DNA from: Neobacillus nitrireducens
Lineage (GTDB): Bacteria; Bacillota; Bacilli; Bacillales; Cytobacillaceae
Direction of reading: 5' to 3'
DNA: 64,000 nucleotides
Assembly (NCBI RefSeq): GCF_030915405.1
Contig: NZ_CP133262.1
Span: 4,741,001-4,805,000, forward strand
Within the stretch, counting starts at the first letter, position 1; the number at the start of each line of letters is the position of its first letter. Position numbers and translations under genes: made by a program. Positions 24,852 to 33,960 of the stretch are shown one piece after another. Below the pieces are notes generated by a model. That model made no database searches. It was not told where the DNA came from and worked only from the letters and a program-made list of their open reading frames with translations.

Positions 24852-24881
24852 AAAAGGAGGGCGTACGAACGCTCTCCTTTT
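24852..24881. terminator. shared terminator between yqkE and yqkF
   Basis: A 12-bp stem (24852-24863 with 24870-24881). The T run is good on the minus strand and poor on the plus strand, so it mainly serves yqkF. Confidence 0.75.
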
Positions 24882-25791
24882 AACGATGTTCTTTATAAAT
24901 GCCAGCCTTCGTTAACTCTCTAATTACTGAAACTTCTTTCTCAGACAGCGGTTGACTTCTGACAGCCTTCGCATTACTCCGAATTTGTTCAGGACTACTT
25001 GCACCAGCAACAACAGAGGCAACGGCAGGATTTACTAGATTATACTGAAGGGCTATTTCAGTAAAGGGACGTGAGGATGCTAATTTTTCCTTCAGTAATG
25101 GCAAGGCCTCATTTAACTCGTTGAAGCTGTAATCTTGAAAGCCTCTTTCAGATACCTTCTCAAGCATTTTTTCACTTAAAAGACCTTTTGCGAGAGGGCC
25201 TCGGGTCACAACGCTTACCCCATGTTCCTCTAGAAATGGTAATGCTTCTTCCTCAGGGCGGCGGTCTAAGATACTGTATTGCATCATTACTGATACGATA
25301 CTAGACTTTTTAACATATTCCCTAATTACATTCGGGCGAATCGATGAAATGCCATAATAGCGAATATAACCTTCCGCTTTTAATTCTTCGAACGCTTCAA
25401 TCGTTTCTTCAATAGGATCATTGATTGTCCCGCCGTGCAGCTGATAAAGATCGATATAGTCGGTACCCAGTCTGTTAAGACTCTGTTTAACTTCTTCTTT
25501 TATATAGGACTTCGAAGGGTCCCATGACCATCCCTTTTTATCTTGACTCCAGCGGTTTCCAACTTTGGTTGCAATAATGATGTGTTCACGGACTTCCTTC
25601 AATGCTGTCCCAACTATTTTTTCATTTTCACCAAAATCATATAAATCAGACGTATCAAAATAATTGATCCCTTCCTCAAGGGCGGCTTCAATTATTTTTC
25701 TGGCTGTTTTCTCCTCGGTACCAATGGACATACAACCAAGCCCTAATTCCGTTACAAACAAATCTGAATTTCCAAGTTTTCTTTTTTTCAT
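24880..25791 (-). CDS. yqkF: aldo/keto reductase YqkF
   Basis: A 303-aa NADPH-dependent (beta/alpha)8 oxidoreductase. The catalytic tetrad is visible: Asp and Tyr in NYFDTSDLYDFGENE, Lys in IIATKVG, His in LYQLHGG. The C-terminal segment with SVVAGASSPEQIRSNA binds the cofactor phosphate. The physiological substrate is unknown. Family length is normal. Confidence 0.92.
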   Translation of the reverse strand: MKKRKLGNSDLFVTELGLGCMSIGTEEKTARKIIEAALEEGINYFDTSDLYDFGENEKIVGTALKEVREHIIIATKVGNRWSQDKKGWSWDPSKSYIKEEVKQSLNRLGTDYIDLYQLHGGTINDPIEETIEAFEELKAEGYIRYYGISSIRPNVIREYVKKSSIVSVMMQYSILDRRPEEEALPFLEEHGVSVVTRGPLAKGLLSEKMLEKVSERGFQDYSFNELNEALPLLKEKLASSRPFTEIALQYNLVNPAVASVVAGASSPEQIRSNAKAVRSQPLSEKEVSVIRELTKAGIYKEHR

Positions 25792-25853
25792 AATATCACC
25801 CGTCCTTTTTTACAATATTAATAAAGATAAGGACAGACTACAATCGAAAGCTA

Positions 25854-25985
25854 TTATTTTGAGTTTACCTTATTAACCCATTCGGAAACGGTGAGATGAT
25901 CTTTGTTGTATTCTTTTAGTTTCTGTAGTACTTCCCAGCCTTTCCCAACAAGAATGATTCCTTTCTCATGAACGTACACCTTCAT
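25854..25985 (-). CDS. mciZ: MciZ, sporulation inhibitor of FtsZ ring assembly
   Basis: A 43-aa peptide: MKVYVHEKGIILVGKGWEVL is followed by QKLKEYNKDHLTVSEWV and a short tail. It matches B. subtilis MciZ, a ~40-aa peptide with a KGxxLVGKAWE core that binds FtsZ in the mother cell and blocks a second division. GGAGGGG lies 5 bp before the ATG. The minus-strand position between yqkF and nudF agrees with B. subtilis, and a SigE-like promoter sits upstream. Confidence 0.88.
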   Translation of the reverse strand: MKVYVHEKGIILVGKGWEVLQKLKEYNKDHLTVSEWVNKVNSK

Positions 25986-26013
25986 CCATACCCCTCCAAA
26001 TAAAGTATGGTAA

Positions 26014-26041
26014 AATGTATGAGCAGATTATAGGAATAGAA
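26014..26041 (-). promoter_or_regulatory. candidate SigE promoter of mciZ
   Basis: On the minus strand CATACATT (26021-26014) fits the SigE -10 consensus CATACANT. TTCTATT (26041-26035), 13 bp upstream, is a partial -35. mciZ is a known SigE gene in B. subtilis. The site overlaps the region just upstream of nudF on the other strand. Confidence 0.65.
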
Positions 26042-26054
26042 CAGGAGTGACCAT

Positions 26055-26609
26055 ATGAGCAATCTCGAAGAAAAAACGCTTCATAGTGAAGAAATTTTCT
26101 CAGGAAAAGTCATTAGTCTTCATTTACAGGAAGTTGAGCTTCCGAACGGGAAACAATCGCAACGGGAGATTGTAAAACATCCCGGGGCTGTTGCTATTTT
26201 AGCCATTACTGATGATAAAAAAGTCGTAATGGTCGAGCAATATCGGAAGGCACTAGAACGGACCATTGTTGAAATTCCCGCAGGAAAGCTGGAAAAAGGC
26301 GAAGAACCTGCACTTTGTGCCCGCCGTGAACTAGAGGAAGAGACAGGTTATGAGTGCGAGAGCCTTGAATGGCTCACTTCCTTCTACACATCACCGGGAT
26401 TTGCTGATGAAATTGTTCATGTCTATGTTGCGACAGGACTTACAAAAAAAGAAAATGCAGCCGCACTTGATGAGGATGAGTTTGTCATTCTTAAGGAATT
26501 GACCCTTGAAGAAGCTATCCAATATGTAAAAGAACAAAGAATATATGATGCTAAGACGATATTTGCAGTTCAGTATTTACAATTACAAGAGGCGTTGAAA
26601 AATAAATGA
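26055..26609 (+). CDS. nudF: ADP-ribose pyrophosphatase, NUDIX
   Basis: A 184-aa hydrolase splitting ADP-ribose to AMP and ribose 5-phosphate. The NUDIX box is present with RRELEEETGYE (pattern GX5EX7REUXEEXGU, about residues 77-99), preceded by IVEIPAGKLEKGEE and followed by the helix/loop FYTSPGFADEIVHVYVA typical of ADP-ribose-specific members. ATG at 26055 follows AGGAGTGA. It overlaps the next gene by 4 bp (ATGA). Confidence 0.93.
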   Translation: MSNLEEKTLHSEEIFSGKVISLHLQEVELPNGKQSQREIVKHPGAVAILAITDDKKVVMVEQYRKALERTIVEIPAGKLEKGEEPALCARRELEEETGYECESLEWLTSFYTSPGFADEIVHVYVATGLTKKENAAALDEDEFVILKELTLEEAIQYVKEQRIYDAKTIFAVQYLQLQEALKNK

Positions 26610-27769
26610 ATCGCTACTATGTAGATTTACATATACACATTGGACGGACATGGACAGGGAAGCCTGTAAAAATTACTGGTGCCAAGTCACTAACCTTTAC
26701 GAATATCATTGAACATGCACGACATGAAAAGGGACTTAATATGGTTGGGATCATCGATAGCCATTCGCCTGAAGTCATCCTTGAAATGGAGAGTTTGGTT
26801 CAAAGTGGGGATCTGGTGGAACATCCGGATGGGGGCTTAGTGTTTGGAGATTTAACGGTTATTCCCGGTTCAGAGTTAGAGATTTATGATGAGCAATGCA
26901 ATGGTCCTATCCATCTACTTATGTTTTTTCCAAACCTTTCTGTGATGAGGGAATTTTCCTCCTGGCTGTCCGGTCACTTGAAAAATATTCAATTAAGCTC
27001 ACAAAGAATATATGTGACGGGTCTTACTTTGCAAAAGAAGGTCAAAGAGTTAGGTGGAATCTTCATTCCTGCCCATGTATTCACGCCCTTTAAAAGTTTA
27101 TATGGAAAAGGAGTCAATCAATCACTAACAGAGGTATTAGACCCGGAATTGATTGATGCGATTGAACTTGGTTTAAGCTCCGATACGAATATGGCAGATC
27201 AAATAAAGGAATTACATGATTATACGTTTGTAACAAATTCTGATGCCCATTCTCTTGCGAAAATTGCGCGTGAATATCAGGTCATTGCGATGAAGGAACC
27301 AACATTTCTAGAATTGCAGAAAGCCTTAAAGAATGAGGATGGACGAAAAATTATCGCAAATTATGGTCTTGATCCATTGCTTGGTAAATATCATAAAACA
27401 GTTTGTGCCCAGTGTCATCATCCTGCCGCTGATGAGGATCAAATATGTACGCATTGCGGAAATAAGAAAATTATCAAAGGTGTAGCTGACAGAATCCTTG
27501 AACTGAAAACGGACGAACAAGGCCCTAAAGAGCGTCCGCCCTATATCCACCAAGTCCCACTTGAGTTTATCCCTGGTTTAGGGCCTCGCTTACTTGAGAA
27601 ATTGGTGGATCACTTTGGCAGTGAAATGGCAATTTTGCACGATGTACCATATGAAGGGTTGAAAGAGGTTGTCCCGGAAAGAATCGCTGACCTTATCCTG
27701 AAAGCCAGGGAGGGTAAAGTAAATCTAGCAGCCGGCGGCGGTGGGAAATACGGAAAAATTTCTGATTAA
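26606..27769 (+). CDS. endonuclease Q-like PHP-domain nuclease
   Basis: 387 aa. An N-terminal PHP domain has YYVDLHIHIGRTW, GIIDSHSPE, IFIPAHVFTPF and TNSDAHS as metal-binding histidine/aspartate motifs. A four-cysteine zinc finger follows (CAQCHHPAADEDQICTHCG at about 266), then a helix-hairpin-helix end (FIPGLGPRLLEKLVDHFG). This order is that of endonuclease Q, which nicks DNA 5' of deaminated bases such as uracil and hypoxanthine. Most characterised members are archaeal, with a few Bacillus examples. The 4-bp overlap with nudF suggests coupled expression. Confidence 0.85.
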   Translation: MNRYYVDLHIHIGRTWTGKPVKITGAKSLTFTNIIEHARHEKGLNMVGIIDSHSPEVILEMESLVQSGDLVEHPDGGLVFGDLTVIPGSELEIYDEQCNGPIHLLMFFPNLSVMREFSSWLSGHLKNIQLSSQRIYVTGLTLQKKVKELGGIFIPAHVFTPFKSLYGKGVNQSLTEVLDPELIDAIELGLSSDTNMADQIKELHDYTFVTNSDAHSLAKIAREYQVIAMKEPTFLELQKALKNEDGRKIIANYGLDPLLGKYHKTVCAQCHHPAADEDQICTHCGNKKIIKGVADRILELKTDEQGPKERPPYIHQVPLEFIPGLGPRLLEKLVDHFGSEMAILHDVPYEGLKEVVPERIADLILKAREGKVNLAAGGGGKYGKISD

Positions 27770-27777
27770 AAAAATTG

Positions 27778-27812
27778 AATCCCGGTAGCTTATAGCTATC
27801 GGGATTTATTAT
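27778..27812 (+). terminator. terminator of nudF-endoQ
   Basis: A 13-bp stem with one G-U pair (27778-27790 with 27794-27806) and a short T-rich tail. Confidence 0.8.
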
Positions 27813-27896
27813 GTAATCTATTAAATTTTGAGCATAGAATTACTAGACTGGCATACAATGTATTAACTGAACTGAGAAGAGTAGGGGGATACGCAA

Positions 27897-28544
27897 ATGA
27901 AAAAACGATTGTACCAGTCCGATGCCGCTAGTTATTTCCGTGAGCATTCCTCAATTTTTTTGTTTATTGTCGTTTTATTTTTAATGGGAGTAATTTTTGG
28001 AGCAATTGTCGTAAACAGTATGAGCATTACTCAGAAGGAAGATTTATTCTATTATCTATCACAATTTTTTGGCCAAGTGTCGAGCGGCAGGGAAGGCGAA
28101 GACAATGATTTATTCTTACAAAGCTTTTTCCATAATAGTAAGTTTATTGGTCTTATGTGGATACTAGGGATTTCGATCATCGGTCTTCCCGTTATACTTA
28201 TTCTATTATTTATTAAAGGAATGGTAGTTGGGTTTACCGTTGGTTTTCTAGTCAGTCAAATGGGCTGGCAGGGCTTTATGCTTGCCTTTGTTTCGATCTT
28301 GCCTCAGAATCTGATCATTATTCCTGTGTTCATCATGATGGCAGCATTATCAGTAATTTTCTCACTTCGAATGATCAAAAAGCAATTTATGAAAAAATAT
28401 GCACAGCCTATACTTCCCTTTTTTAAGGGATACATTTTCACCTTGTTTGTAGCAGTAATATTTATAGTTGCTGCATCAGGAATAGAGGCATATCTCTCAC
28501 CATGGTTAATGAAAACCGTCATAAGTTCAACTATTTTAAAGTAA
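27897..28544 (+). CDS. spoIIM: stage II sporulation protein M
   Basis: A 215-aa membrane protein with about five helices beginning FLFIVVLFLMGVIFGAIVV. The N-terminal cytosolic stretch is YFREHSSI, and the conserved core is IKGMVVGFTVGFLVSQMGWQG. SpoIIM works with SpoIID and SpoIIP in the septal peptidoglycan hydrolysis complex that drives engulfment. The position before fur is as in B. subtilis. GGGGG lies 7 bp before ATG 27897. Confidence 0.93.
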   Translation: MKKRLYQSDAASYFREHSSIFLFIVVLFLMGVIFGAIVVNSMSITQKEDLFYYLSQFFGQVSSGREGEDNDLFLQSFFHNSKFIGLMWILGISIIGLPVILILLFIKGMVVGFTVGFLVSQMGWQGFMLAFVSILPQNLIIIPVFIMMAALSVIFSLRMIKKQFMKKYAQPILPFFKGYIFTLFVAVIFIVAASGIEAYLSPWLMKTVISSTILK

Positions 28545-28584
28545 ATACCATATAATAATTATTATAAAAAATGTTTATTCTAGT

Positions 28585-28599
28585 TTATAATAATTTTAT
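28585..28599 (+). promoter_or_regulatory. candidate PerR box upstream of fur
   Basis: TTATAATAATTTTAT matches the PerR consensus TTATAATNATTATAA in 13 of 15 positions and lies directly before the -35 of fur. A 16-bp perfect AT palindrome at 28551-28566 may be a second site. B. subtilis fur is known to be PerR-controlled. Confidence 0.6.
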
Positions 28600-28600
28600 T

Positions 28601-28628
28601 TTGATTCTCAATTGTCATCTGTTATAAT
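28601..28628 (+). promoter_or_regulatory. SigA promoter of fur
   Basis: TTGATT (28601-28606), a 16-bp spacer and TATAAT (28623-28628), 33 bp before the ATG. TGATTCTCA and TGAGAATTA around it form an inverted repeat that could add metal-regulator binding. Confidence 0.7.
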
Positions 28629-28661
28629 GAGAATTAACAGTGGCGAGGGAGGGGCTTCAGG

Positions 28662-29126
28662 ATGGAAACTAGGATTGAAAGAATTAAGAAACAGTTGCAT
28701 TCAGCAAGTTATAAATTAACACCTCAGCGTGAGGCAACCGTTCGAGTTTTATTAGAAAATGAAGAGGATCATTTAAGTGCGGAAGATGTATACCTCCTCG
28801 TAAAAGAAAAATCGCCTGAAATTGGTTTAGCAACAGTTTATCGAACGCTTGAATTATTAACAGAGTTAAAAATCGTGGATAAAATAAATTTTGGGGACGG
28901 GGTTTCCCGTTATGACCTTCGCCAGGAAGGTGCCGCCCATTTTCATCATCATCTTGTTTGTATTGAATGTGGTGCTGTTGATGAAATTCAAGAGGATTTA
29001 CTTGAAGATGTTGAATCCGTTGTGGAACGCAAATGGAATTTTAAAATAAAAGATCATCGCCTCACTTTTCATGGGATTTGTTACCGATGCCAGGATAAAG
29101 ACAAAGAGGTCGAAAAAGTAGATTAA
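28662..29126 (+). CDS. fur: ferric uptake regulator Fur
   Basis: A 154-aa metalloregulator. The winged helix has YKLTPQREATVRVLL and LATVYRTLELLTELKIV (recognition helix); the metal site includes AAHFHHHLVCIECG with the first CxxC, and CYRCQDK supplies the second CxxC. Sequence type is Fur rather than PerR or Zur, supported by synteny with spoIIM and yqzK-xerD. Fe2+-loaded Fur represses iron-acquisition genes. GAGGGAGGGG precedes ATG 28662. Confidence 0.93.
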   Translation: METRIERIKKQLHSASYKLTPQREATVRVLLENEEDHLSAEDVYLLVKEKSPEIGLATVYRTLELLTELKIVDKINFGDGVSRYDLRQEGAAHFHHHLVCIECGAVDEIQEDLLEDVESVVERKWNFKIKDHRLTFHGICYRCQDKDKEVEKVD

Positions 29127-29132
29127 CCAACG

Positions 29133-29162
29133 AAAGCTCCTTGAAAGGGCTTTTTCTTTTTT
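29133..29162 (+). terminator. terminator of fur
   Basis: AAAGCTC (29133-29139) pairs with GGGCTTT (29147-29153), followed by a long T-rich run. Confidence 0.82.
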
Positions 29163-29272
29163 TGATGTAAAGTTGATGAAACGGAACTTCCCTTTTAATA
29201 CTAATCACTAGGTATAAAATTTGTCTATTTTGGCATACATTTTACTAGACGAAAGAAATTGGGGGAAGCGGG

Positions 29273-29497
29273 ATGATTTCATTTATTAAAGCTGCACTAA
29301 AAACCTTAAAGGTTTTTATAATATTCACAGGATGCACGATTCTTTTCTATTATGGTATCATGTTGGTGAATGAAGAATATCAAAATTATCATCGCTATGA
29401 CGAACCGGAAGGAGCTGCACTTAAAGTTTCAACGGCAGTGCATGAGGATTCTTCCTTGTTAGATCGGCTGATGTGGTTTTATTTAAATGGGGAGTAA
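29273..29497 (+). CDS. yqzK: YqzK family protein (DUF4227)
   Basis: A 74-aa protein with one N-terminal membrane helix ([21 protein letters not shown]) and an acidic tail ending [14 protein letters not shown]. The pattern and the place between fur and xerD match YqzK. Function unknown. ATG at 29273 has GGGGGAAG upstream. xerD begins 5 bp after its stop. Confidence 0.88.
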   Translation: MISFIKAALKTLKVFIIFTGCTILFYYGIMLVNEEYQNYHRYDEPEGAALKVSTAVHEDSSLLDRLMWFYLNGE

Positions 29498-29502
29498 ATA
29501 CG

Positions 29503-30390
29503 ATGGACGAGCAATTAAAGGCTTTTTTGAATTATTTATTCATTGAAAAAGGTTCAGCCCAAAACACAATTATGGCGTATGAGCGAGATTTAAAAAGCTA
29601 TCTTCATTATTTGAAAAATGTTGAATCCGTCCTTTCTTTAAATGATGTACAACGTGGACATATCGTACACTTTTTAAGATTTCTAAAAGAACAGGGGAAA
29701 TCCTCGAAAACATTGGCACGGCATATCGCCTCTATCCGTGCATTTCATCAATTTTTATTAAGGGCCAAGGTAACAGGTCAAGACCCATCTGTTCAAATTG
29801 AGACACCCAGACTTGAAAGGTCACTTCCTAATGTTTTGAGTTTGCAAGAAGTAGAAACTCTGATGGAAACATCCAACCTAGAGGATCATTTTGGGATAAG
29901 AGACAAGGCCATGCTTGAACTGCTTTATGCTACAGGTATCCGTGTTAGTGAATTAATAGGACTTGAGATTGATAATGTCCAGTTAACGATGGGGTTTGTT
30001 CGTTGTAACGGAAATAAAGAACGAATTATACCGATCGGGCGAGCAGCAGCTGATGCTATAAAACAGTACCTGGATTATGGAAGACCTCGATTTATTTCCA
30101 TGAAGCAAGAGGACAATGCTTTGTTTTTAAACCATCAAGGAAAGCGGTTGACACGCCAAGGATTTTGGAAAATATTAAAAAAACTTGCCAAAGAAGCCGG
30201 AATAGAAAAAGATCTTACACCACATACTCTTCGTCATTCATTTGCAACGCATTTGTTAGAGAATGGTGCTGATTTAAGAGCAGTCCAAGAAATGTTAGGT
30301 CATTCTGATATCTCAACAACACAAATCTATACACAAGTATCGAAAACAAAGATAAAAGACGTATATAGCAAATTCCACCCCAGAGCTTAA
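29503..30390 (+). CDS. xerD: site-specific tyrosine recombinase XerD
   Basis: A 295-aa recombinase that with CodV/XerC resolves chromosome dimers at dif. The SAM-like N-domain (about 1-85) is followed by the catalytic domain with Arg in [31 protein letters not shown] (HxxR), [14 protein letters not shown] with the nucleophile Tyr. ATG at 29503 is chosen (GGGGAG 8 bp upstream); an in-frame start inside yqzK at 29473 is longer than the family. Confidence 0.95.
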   Translation: MDEQLKAFLNYLFIEKGSAQNTIMAYERDLKSYLHYLKNVESVLSLNDVQRGHIVHFLRFLKEQGKSSKTLARHIASIRAFHQFLLRAKVTGQDPSVQIETPRLERSLPNVLSLQEVETLMETSNLEDHFGIRDKAMLELLYATGIRVSELIGLEIDNVQLTMGFVRCNGNKERIIPIGRAAADAIKQYLDYGRPRFISMKQEDNALFLNHQGKRLTRQGFWKILKKLAKEAGIEKDLTPHTLRHSFATHLLENGADLRAVQEMLGHSDISTTQIYTQVSKTKIKDVYSKFHPRA

Positions 30391-30426
30391 TAGAATGTGA
30401 GTTTCGTATCTAAAAATATAATTGTC

Positions 30427-30457
30427 AAAAAGCTGCCTAAATATTGGCGGCTTTTTT
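30427..30457 (+). terminator. terminator of xerD
   Basis: AAAAGCTGCC pairs with GGCGGCTTTT (one G-U), followed by T residues, within 30427-30457. Confidence 0.85.
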
Positions 30458-30537
30458 CTTGTAATTTCTGAAACATTTAGTACAATATAGATGTCAGACT
30501 TCTGACGAATAGAATTATATTAAATTTCATAAACAAA

Positions 30538-30592
30538 TATAATGAGGGCAACATATTTATGTGTAATTTTGTTATTTGCAAACGTTTTCTAT
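30538..30592 (+). promoter_or_regulatory. deoB promoter -10 and downstream CcpA (cre) site
   Basis: TATAAT at 30538-30543 is a good -10 with a poor -35 (TTATAT, 17 bp upstream). The cre site at 30575-30592 reads TTTGCAAACGTTTTCTAT and matches WWTGNAARCGNWWWCAWW with one mismatch; lying downstream of the promoter it would act as a CcpA roadblock. A palindrome GTCAGA-CT-TCTGAC at 30493-30506 could bind another regulator. Confidence 0.7.
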
Positions 30593-30613
30593 GGATAAAG
30601 GAGGAAGAGTTAA

Positions 30614-31810
30614 ATGGCTGCAAATATATATAAACGTATTTTTATAATCGTAATGGACTCGGTAGGCATAGGGGAAGCGCCGGATGCTGAAAAGTTTGGT
30701 GATAAAGGTGCGGATACTTTTGGACATATTGCGGAGCGAATGAACGGTCTTAACATGCCGAATATGGGCAAGTTGGGCTTAAGCAATATCCGTGAAATAA
30801 AAGGTATAGATAAAGCAGGGAAACCATTAGCATATTTTACAAAAATGATGGAGGCTTCCAACGGAAAGGATACCATGACAGGTCACTGGGAAATCATGGG
30901 TTTGAATATTCAAACCCCATTCCAAGTGTTTCCCAAAGGTTTCCCGGATGAACTTCTTTCTGAATTAGAAAAACGTACGGGCCGTAAAATTATCGGCAAT
31001 AAACCAGCAAGCGGTACGGAAATCCTTGTGGAGTTAGGCGAAGAGCATATGAAGACCGGGGCATTGATTGTCTATACTTCTGCAGATTCGGTCCTTCAGA
31101 TTGCTGCCCATGAAGAAATTATTCCTATTGAGGAGCAGTATAAAATCTGCAAGATTGCACGTGAATTGACGCTGGATGAGAAGTACATGGTGGGCCGTGT
31201 GATTGCGAGACCTTTCTTGGGAGAACCAGGAAATTTCAAGCGGACTTCTAACCGTCACGACTATGCATTAAAACCATTCGACCGTACCGTAATGAGTGAA
31301 TTAAAAGATGCTGGGCTTGACGTAATTGCGATCGGGAAAATATCTGATATTTATGATGGAGAAGGCGTTACTCAATCACTTAGAACCGTTTCTAATATGG
31401 ATGGTATGGATAAGTTAGTAGAAACATTGGATATGGATTTTACCGGCATTAGTTTTGTAAATCTAGTTGATTTTGATGCCTTATACGGCCATCGCCGTGA
31501 CCCTGAAGGCTATGGAAAAGCACTCGAAGAATATGATGCACGCCTTCCGGAAGTGTTTGCAAAAATGAAAGAAGACGACCTATTAATAATTACAGCAGAC
31601 CATGGGAATGACCCTATTGCACCAGGTACGGACCATACACGGGAATATGTACCATTACTTGTTTATTCAAAGAGCATGGGTGAAGGGAAAGAGCTCCCAA
31701 TTAGAGAGACCTTTGCTGACCTTGGGGCAACTGTTGCTGAAAATTTCAATGTGAAACTGCCGAACTTTGGAAAAAGTTTTTTAAACGAATTAAATTCAAA
31801 AGGGGTATAA
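30614..31810 (+). CDS. deoB: phosphopentomutase
   Basis: A 398-aa alkaline-phosphatase-superfamily enzyme interconverting (deoxy)ribose 1- and 5-phosphates. Metal-binding and catalytic segments are [17 protein letters not shown] (Asp), [11 protein letters not shown] with the phosphothreonine, [22 protein letters not shown] near the C-terminus. It is first in the operon deoB-punA-pdp (gaps of 2 and 12 bp, measured to the pdp ATG at 32644). AAAGGAGGAAGAG precedes ATG 30614. Catabolite control is likely through the cre site in the leader. Confidence 0.95.
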   Translation: MAANIYKRIFIIVMDSVGIGEAPDAEKFGDKGADTFGHIAERMNGLNMPNMGKLGLSNIREIKGIDKAGKPLAYFTKMMEASNGKDTMTGHWEIMGLNIQTPFQVFPKGFPDELLSELEKRTGRKIIGNKPASGTEILVELGEEHMKTGALIVYTSADSVLQIAAHEEIIPIEEQYKICKIARELTLDEKYMVGRVIARPFLGEPGNFKRTSNRHDYALKPFDRTVMSELKDAGLDVIAIGKISDIYDGEGVTQSLRTVSNMDGMDKLVETLDMDFTGISFVNLVDFDALYGHRRDPEGYGKALEEYDARLPEVFAKMKEDDLLIITADHGNDPIAPGTDHTREYVPLLVYSKSMGEGKELPIRETFADLGATVAENFNVKLPNFGKSFLNELNSKGV

Positions 31811-31812
31811 AA

Positions 31813-32631
31813 ATGAATACTGAAAAAATTCAAAATGCAGCAGGATTCTTAAAACAAAAATATGCAACTACTCCCAAGATTGGACTTATTTTAGGATCTG
31901 GACTTGGTGTACTAGCGGATGAAATTGAGAATCCTGTTAAGATTCCATACAATGAAATACCTGACTTCCCAGTTTCTACGGTTGAAGGTCATGCAGGACA
32001 ATTAGTATTTGGATTATTAAGCGGGGTAGAGGTTATTGCCATGCAGGGACGTTTCCATTTCTATGAAGGGTATAGTATGGAAAAAGTAACCTTTCCAGTT
32101 CGAGTCATGAAGGAACTAGGTGTTGACATTTTAATCGTTACGAATGCAGCTGGCGGCGTAAATGAAAGCTTTTCTGCGGGAGATTTAATGATAATATCTG
32201 ATCACATTAATAATATGGGCACCAATCCATTAATCGGACCGAATGATTCCAATTTAGGTGTCCGCTTTCCAGATATGTCAGAGGCATATACGAAAGAATT
32301 ACGTGCTGTTGCAAAAGAAATTGCCGATCGCTTAAATATCAGTGTCAAAGAGGGTATCTATTTCGGAAACCCTGGACCTGTTTATGAAACGCCTGCGGAA
32401 ATACGAATGGTACGCACTTTGGGCGGAGATGCAGTCGGAATGTCGACTGTTCCAGAAGTAATCGTTGCCCGGCACAGTGGGATGAAGGTCCTTGGTATTT
32501 CTTGTATTTCGAACATGGCAGCAGGTATTCTTGACCAACCCCTTACCCATGATGAAGTTATTGAAACAACCGAAAGAGTGAAAGCTGACTTTCTTCAATA
32601 TATAAAAGAAATCGTAAAAACAATTTCGTAA
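31813..32631 (+). CDS. punA: purine-nucleoside phosphorylase
   Basis: A 272-aa trimeric-type PNP (PupG) cleaving inosine and guanosine to base and ribose 1-phosphate. Features are IGLILGSGLGVLADEI, GHAGQLVFG, MQGRFHFYEGYSM (phosphate site), NAAGGVNESF and GNPGPVYETPAEIRM, ending with GMSTVPEVIVARH. It acts directly upstream of phosphopentomutase in the pathway and is its operon neighbour. AAAGGGG lies before ATG 31813. Confidence 0.95.
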   Translation: MNTEKIQNAAGFLKQKYATTPKIGLILGSGLGVLADEIENPVKIPYNEIPDFPVSTVEGHAGQLVFGLLSGVEVIAMQGRFHFYEGYSMEKVTFPVRVMKELGVDILIVTNAAGGVNESFSAGDLMIISDHINNMGTNPLIGPNDSNLGVRFPDMSEAYTKELRAVAKEIADRLNISVKEGIYFGNPGPVYETPAEIRMVRTLGGDAVGMSTVPEVIVARHSGMKVLGISCISNMAAGILDQPLTHDEVIETTERVKADFLQYIKEIVKTIS

Positions 32632-32643
32632 AGGGTGATTATG

Positions 32644-33948
32644 ATGAGAATGGTTGACTTGATTGAGAAAAAAAGAGATGGGCAGGAACTATCCACCGAA
32701 GAAATTAATTTTATTATTAATGGATATACCGATGGGTCGATTCCAGATTATCAAGTTAGCGCCCTAACGATGGCAATCTTTTTTAAAGGGATGACTGAAC
32801 AGGAAAGAGCCGATTTGACAATGGCGATGGTCAATTCAGGCGATCAAATTGATTTATCACAAATTGAAGGCATTAAAGTGGATAAACATTCTACTGGCGG
32901 TGTAGGTGATACAACTACACTTGTCCTTGGGCCACTTGTTGCTGCACTTGGGGTACCCGTAGCAAAAATGTCCGGACGCGGATTGGGTCACACCGGAGGA
33001 ACAATTGATAAACTAGAAGCAGTAAAAGGCTTCCATGTTGAAATTGAAAATGAAGAATTTATTAAACTCGTTAATAAAAATAAGATTGCTGTTATTGGTC
33101 AGAGTGGAAATTTAACTCCTGCAGATAAGAAACTTTATGCATTACGTGATGTTACCGCAACTGTGGATAGCATTCCATTAATCGCAGGTTCTATCATGAG
33201 TAAAAAAATAGCTGCTGGTGCAGATGCCATCGTTCTTGATGTAAAAACCGGAGCAGGAGCATTCATGAAGACACTTGATGATTCTCGAGAGTTAGCAAAA
33301 GCTATGGTGAGAATCGGAAATAACGTTGGCAGAAGAACAATGGCGGTTATTTCTGACATGAGCCAGCCACTGGGGTTTGCAATCGGTAACGCCCTCGAAG
33401 TAAAAGAAGCAATTGATACATTAAAAGGGGAAGGTCCTGAAGACTTAACAGAACTTTGTTTAACCCTTGGCAGTCATATGGTTTACCTAGCAGAAAAGGC
33501 GGGCTCATTAGCAGAAGCACGCACCCTGTTAGAAGGTGTCATTAAGGACGGTTCAGCACTTGAAAAATTTAAAGTATTTTTAAGCTCGCAAGGCGGAGAT
33601 GCATCCATTGTTGATGACCCTTCAAAAATGCCTCAAGCAAAATATACCTTTGAACTTGAAGCTAAAGAAGATGGCTATGTATCCGAAATTGTTGCAGATG
33701 AAGTTGGCACAGCCGCGATGATTCTTGGGGCTGGAAGAGCAACGAAGGAGTCTATTATTGATTTAGCAGTGGGACTTGTCTTAAGAAAGAAAATCGGTGA
33801 CCAAGTTAAAAAAGGTGAATCGTTAGTAACGATTTACAGCAATTTCGAAAATGTAGAAGAAGTAAAAACAAAGCTTTATCATAATATTAAAATTTCACCA
33901 ACAAAAATAGACGCACCGATACTCGTTCATGAAGAAATAACTGAATGA
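32644..33948 (+). CDS. pdp: pyrimidine-nucleoside phosphorylase
   Basis: A 434-aa dimeric enzyme phosphorolysing uridine and thymidine. The alpha domain begins [20 protein letters not shown]; the phosphate motif is [31 protein letters not shown] and [19 protein letters not shown] are family signatures. The C-terminal PYNP domain ends near [15 protein letters not shown] at 32644 has AAGGGTG 6 bp upstream; another ATG at 32641 is too close to it. Third gene of the nucleoside catabolic operon. Confidence 0.95.
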   Translation: MRMVDLIEKKRDGQELSTEEINFIINGYTDGSIPDYQVSALTMAIFFKGMTEQERADLTMAMVNSGDQIDLSQIEGIKVDKHSTGGVGDTTTLVLGPLVAALGVPVAKMSGRGLGHTGGTIDKLEAVKGFHVEIENEEFIKLVNKNKIAVIGQSGNLTPADKKLYALRDVTATVDSIPLIAGSIMSKKIAAGADAIVLDVKTGAGAFMKTLDDSRELAKAMVRIGNNVGRRTMAVISDMSQPLGFAIGNALEVKEAIDTLKGEGPEDLTELCLTLGSHMVYLAEKAGSLAEARTLLEGVIKDGSALEKFKVFLSSQGGDASIVDDPSKMPQAKYTFELEAKEDGYVSEIVADEVGTAAMILGAGRATKESIIDLAVGLVLRKKIGDQVKKGESLVTIYSNFENVEEVKTKLYHNIKISPTKIDAPILVHEEITE

Positions 33949-33960
33949 TATTATTAAAAA

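Noticed and set aside
21659..25791. Horizontal island covering yqkD to yqkF
   Set aside because: Apart from scoAB and one small gene the order matches the B. subtilis backbone and base composition is like the surroundings.
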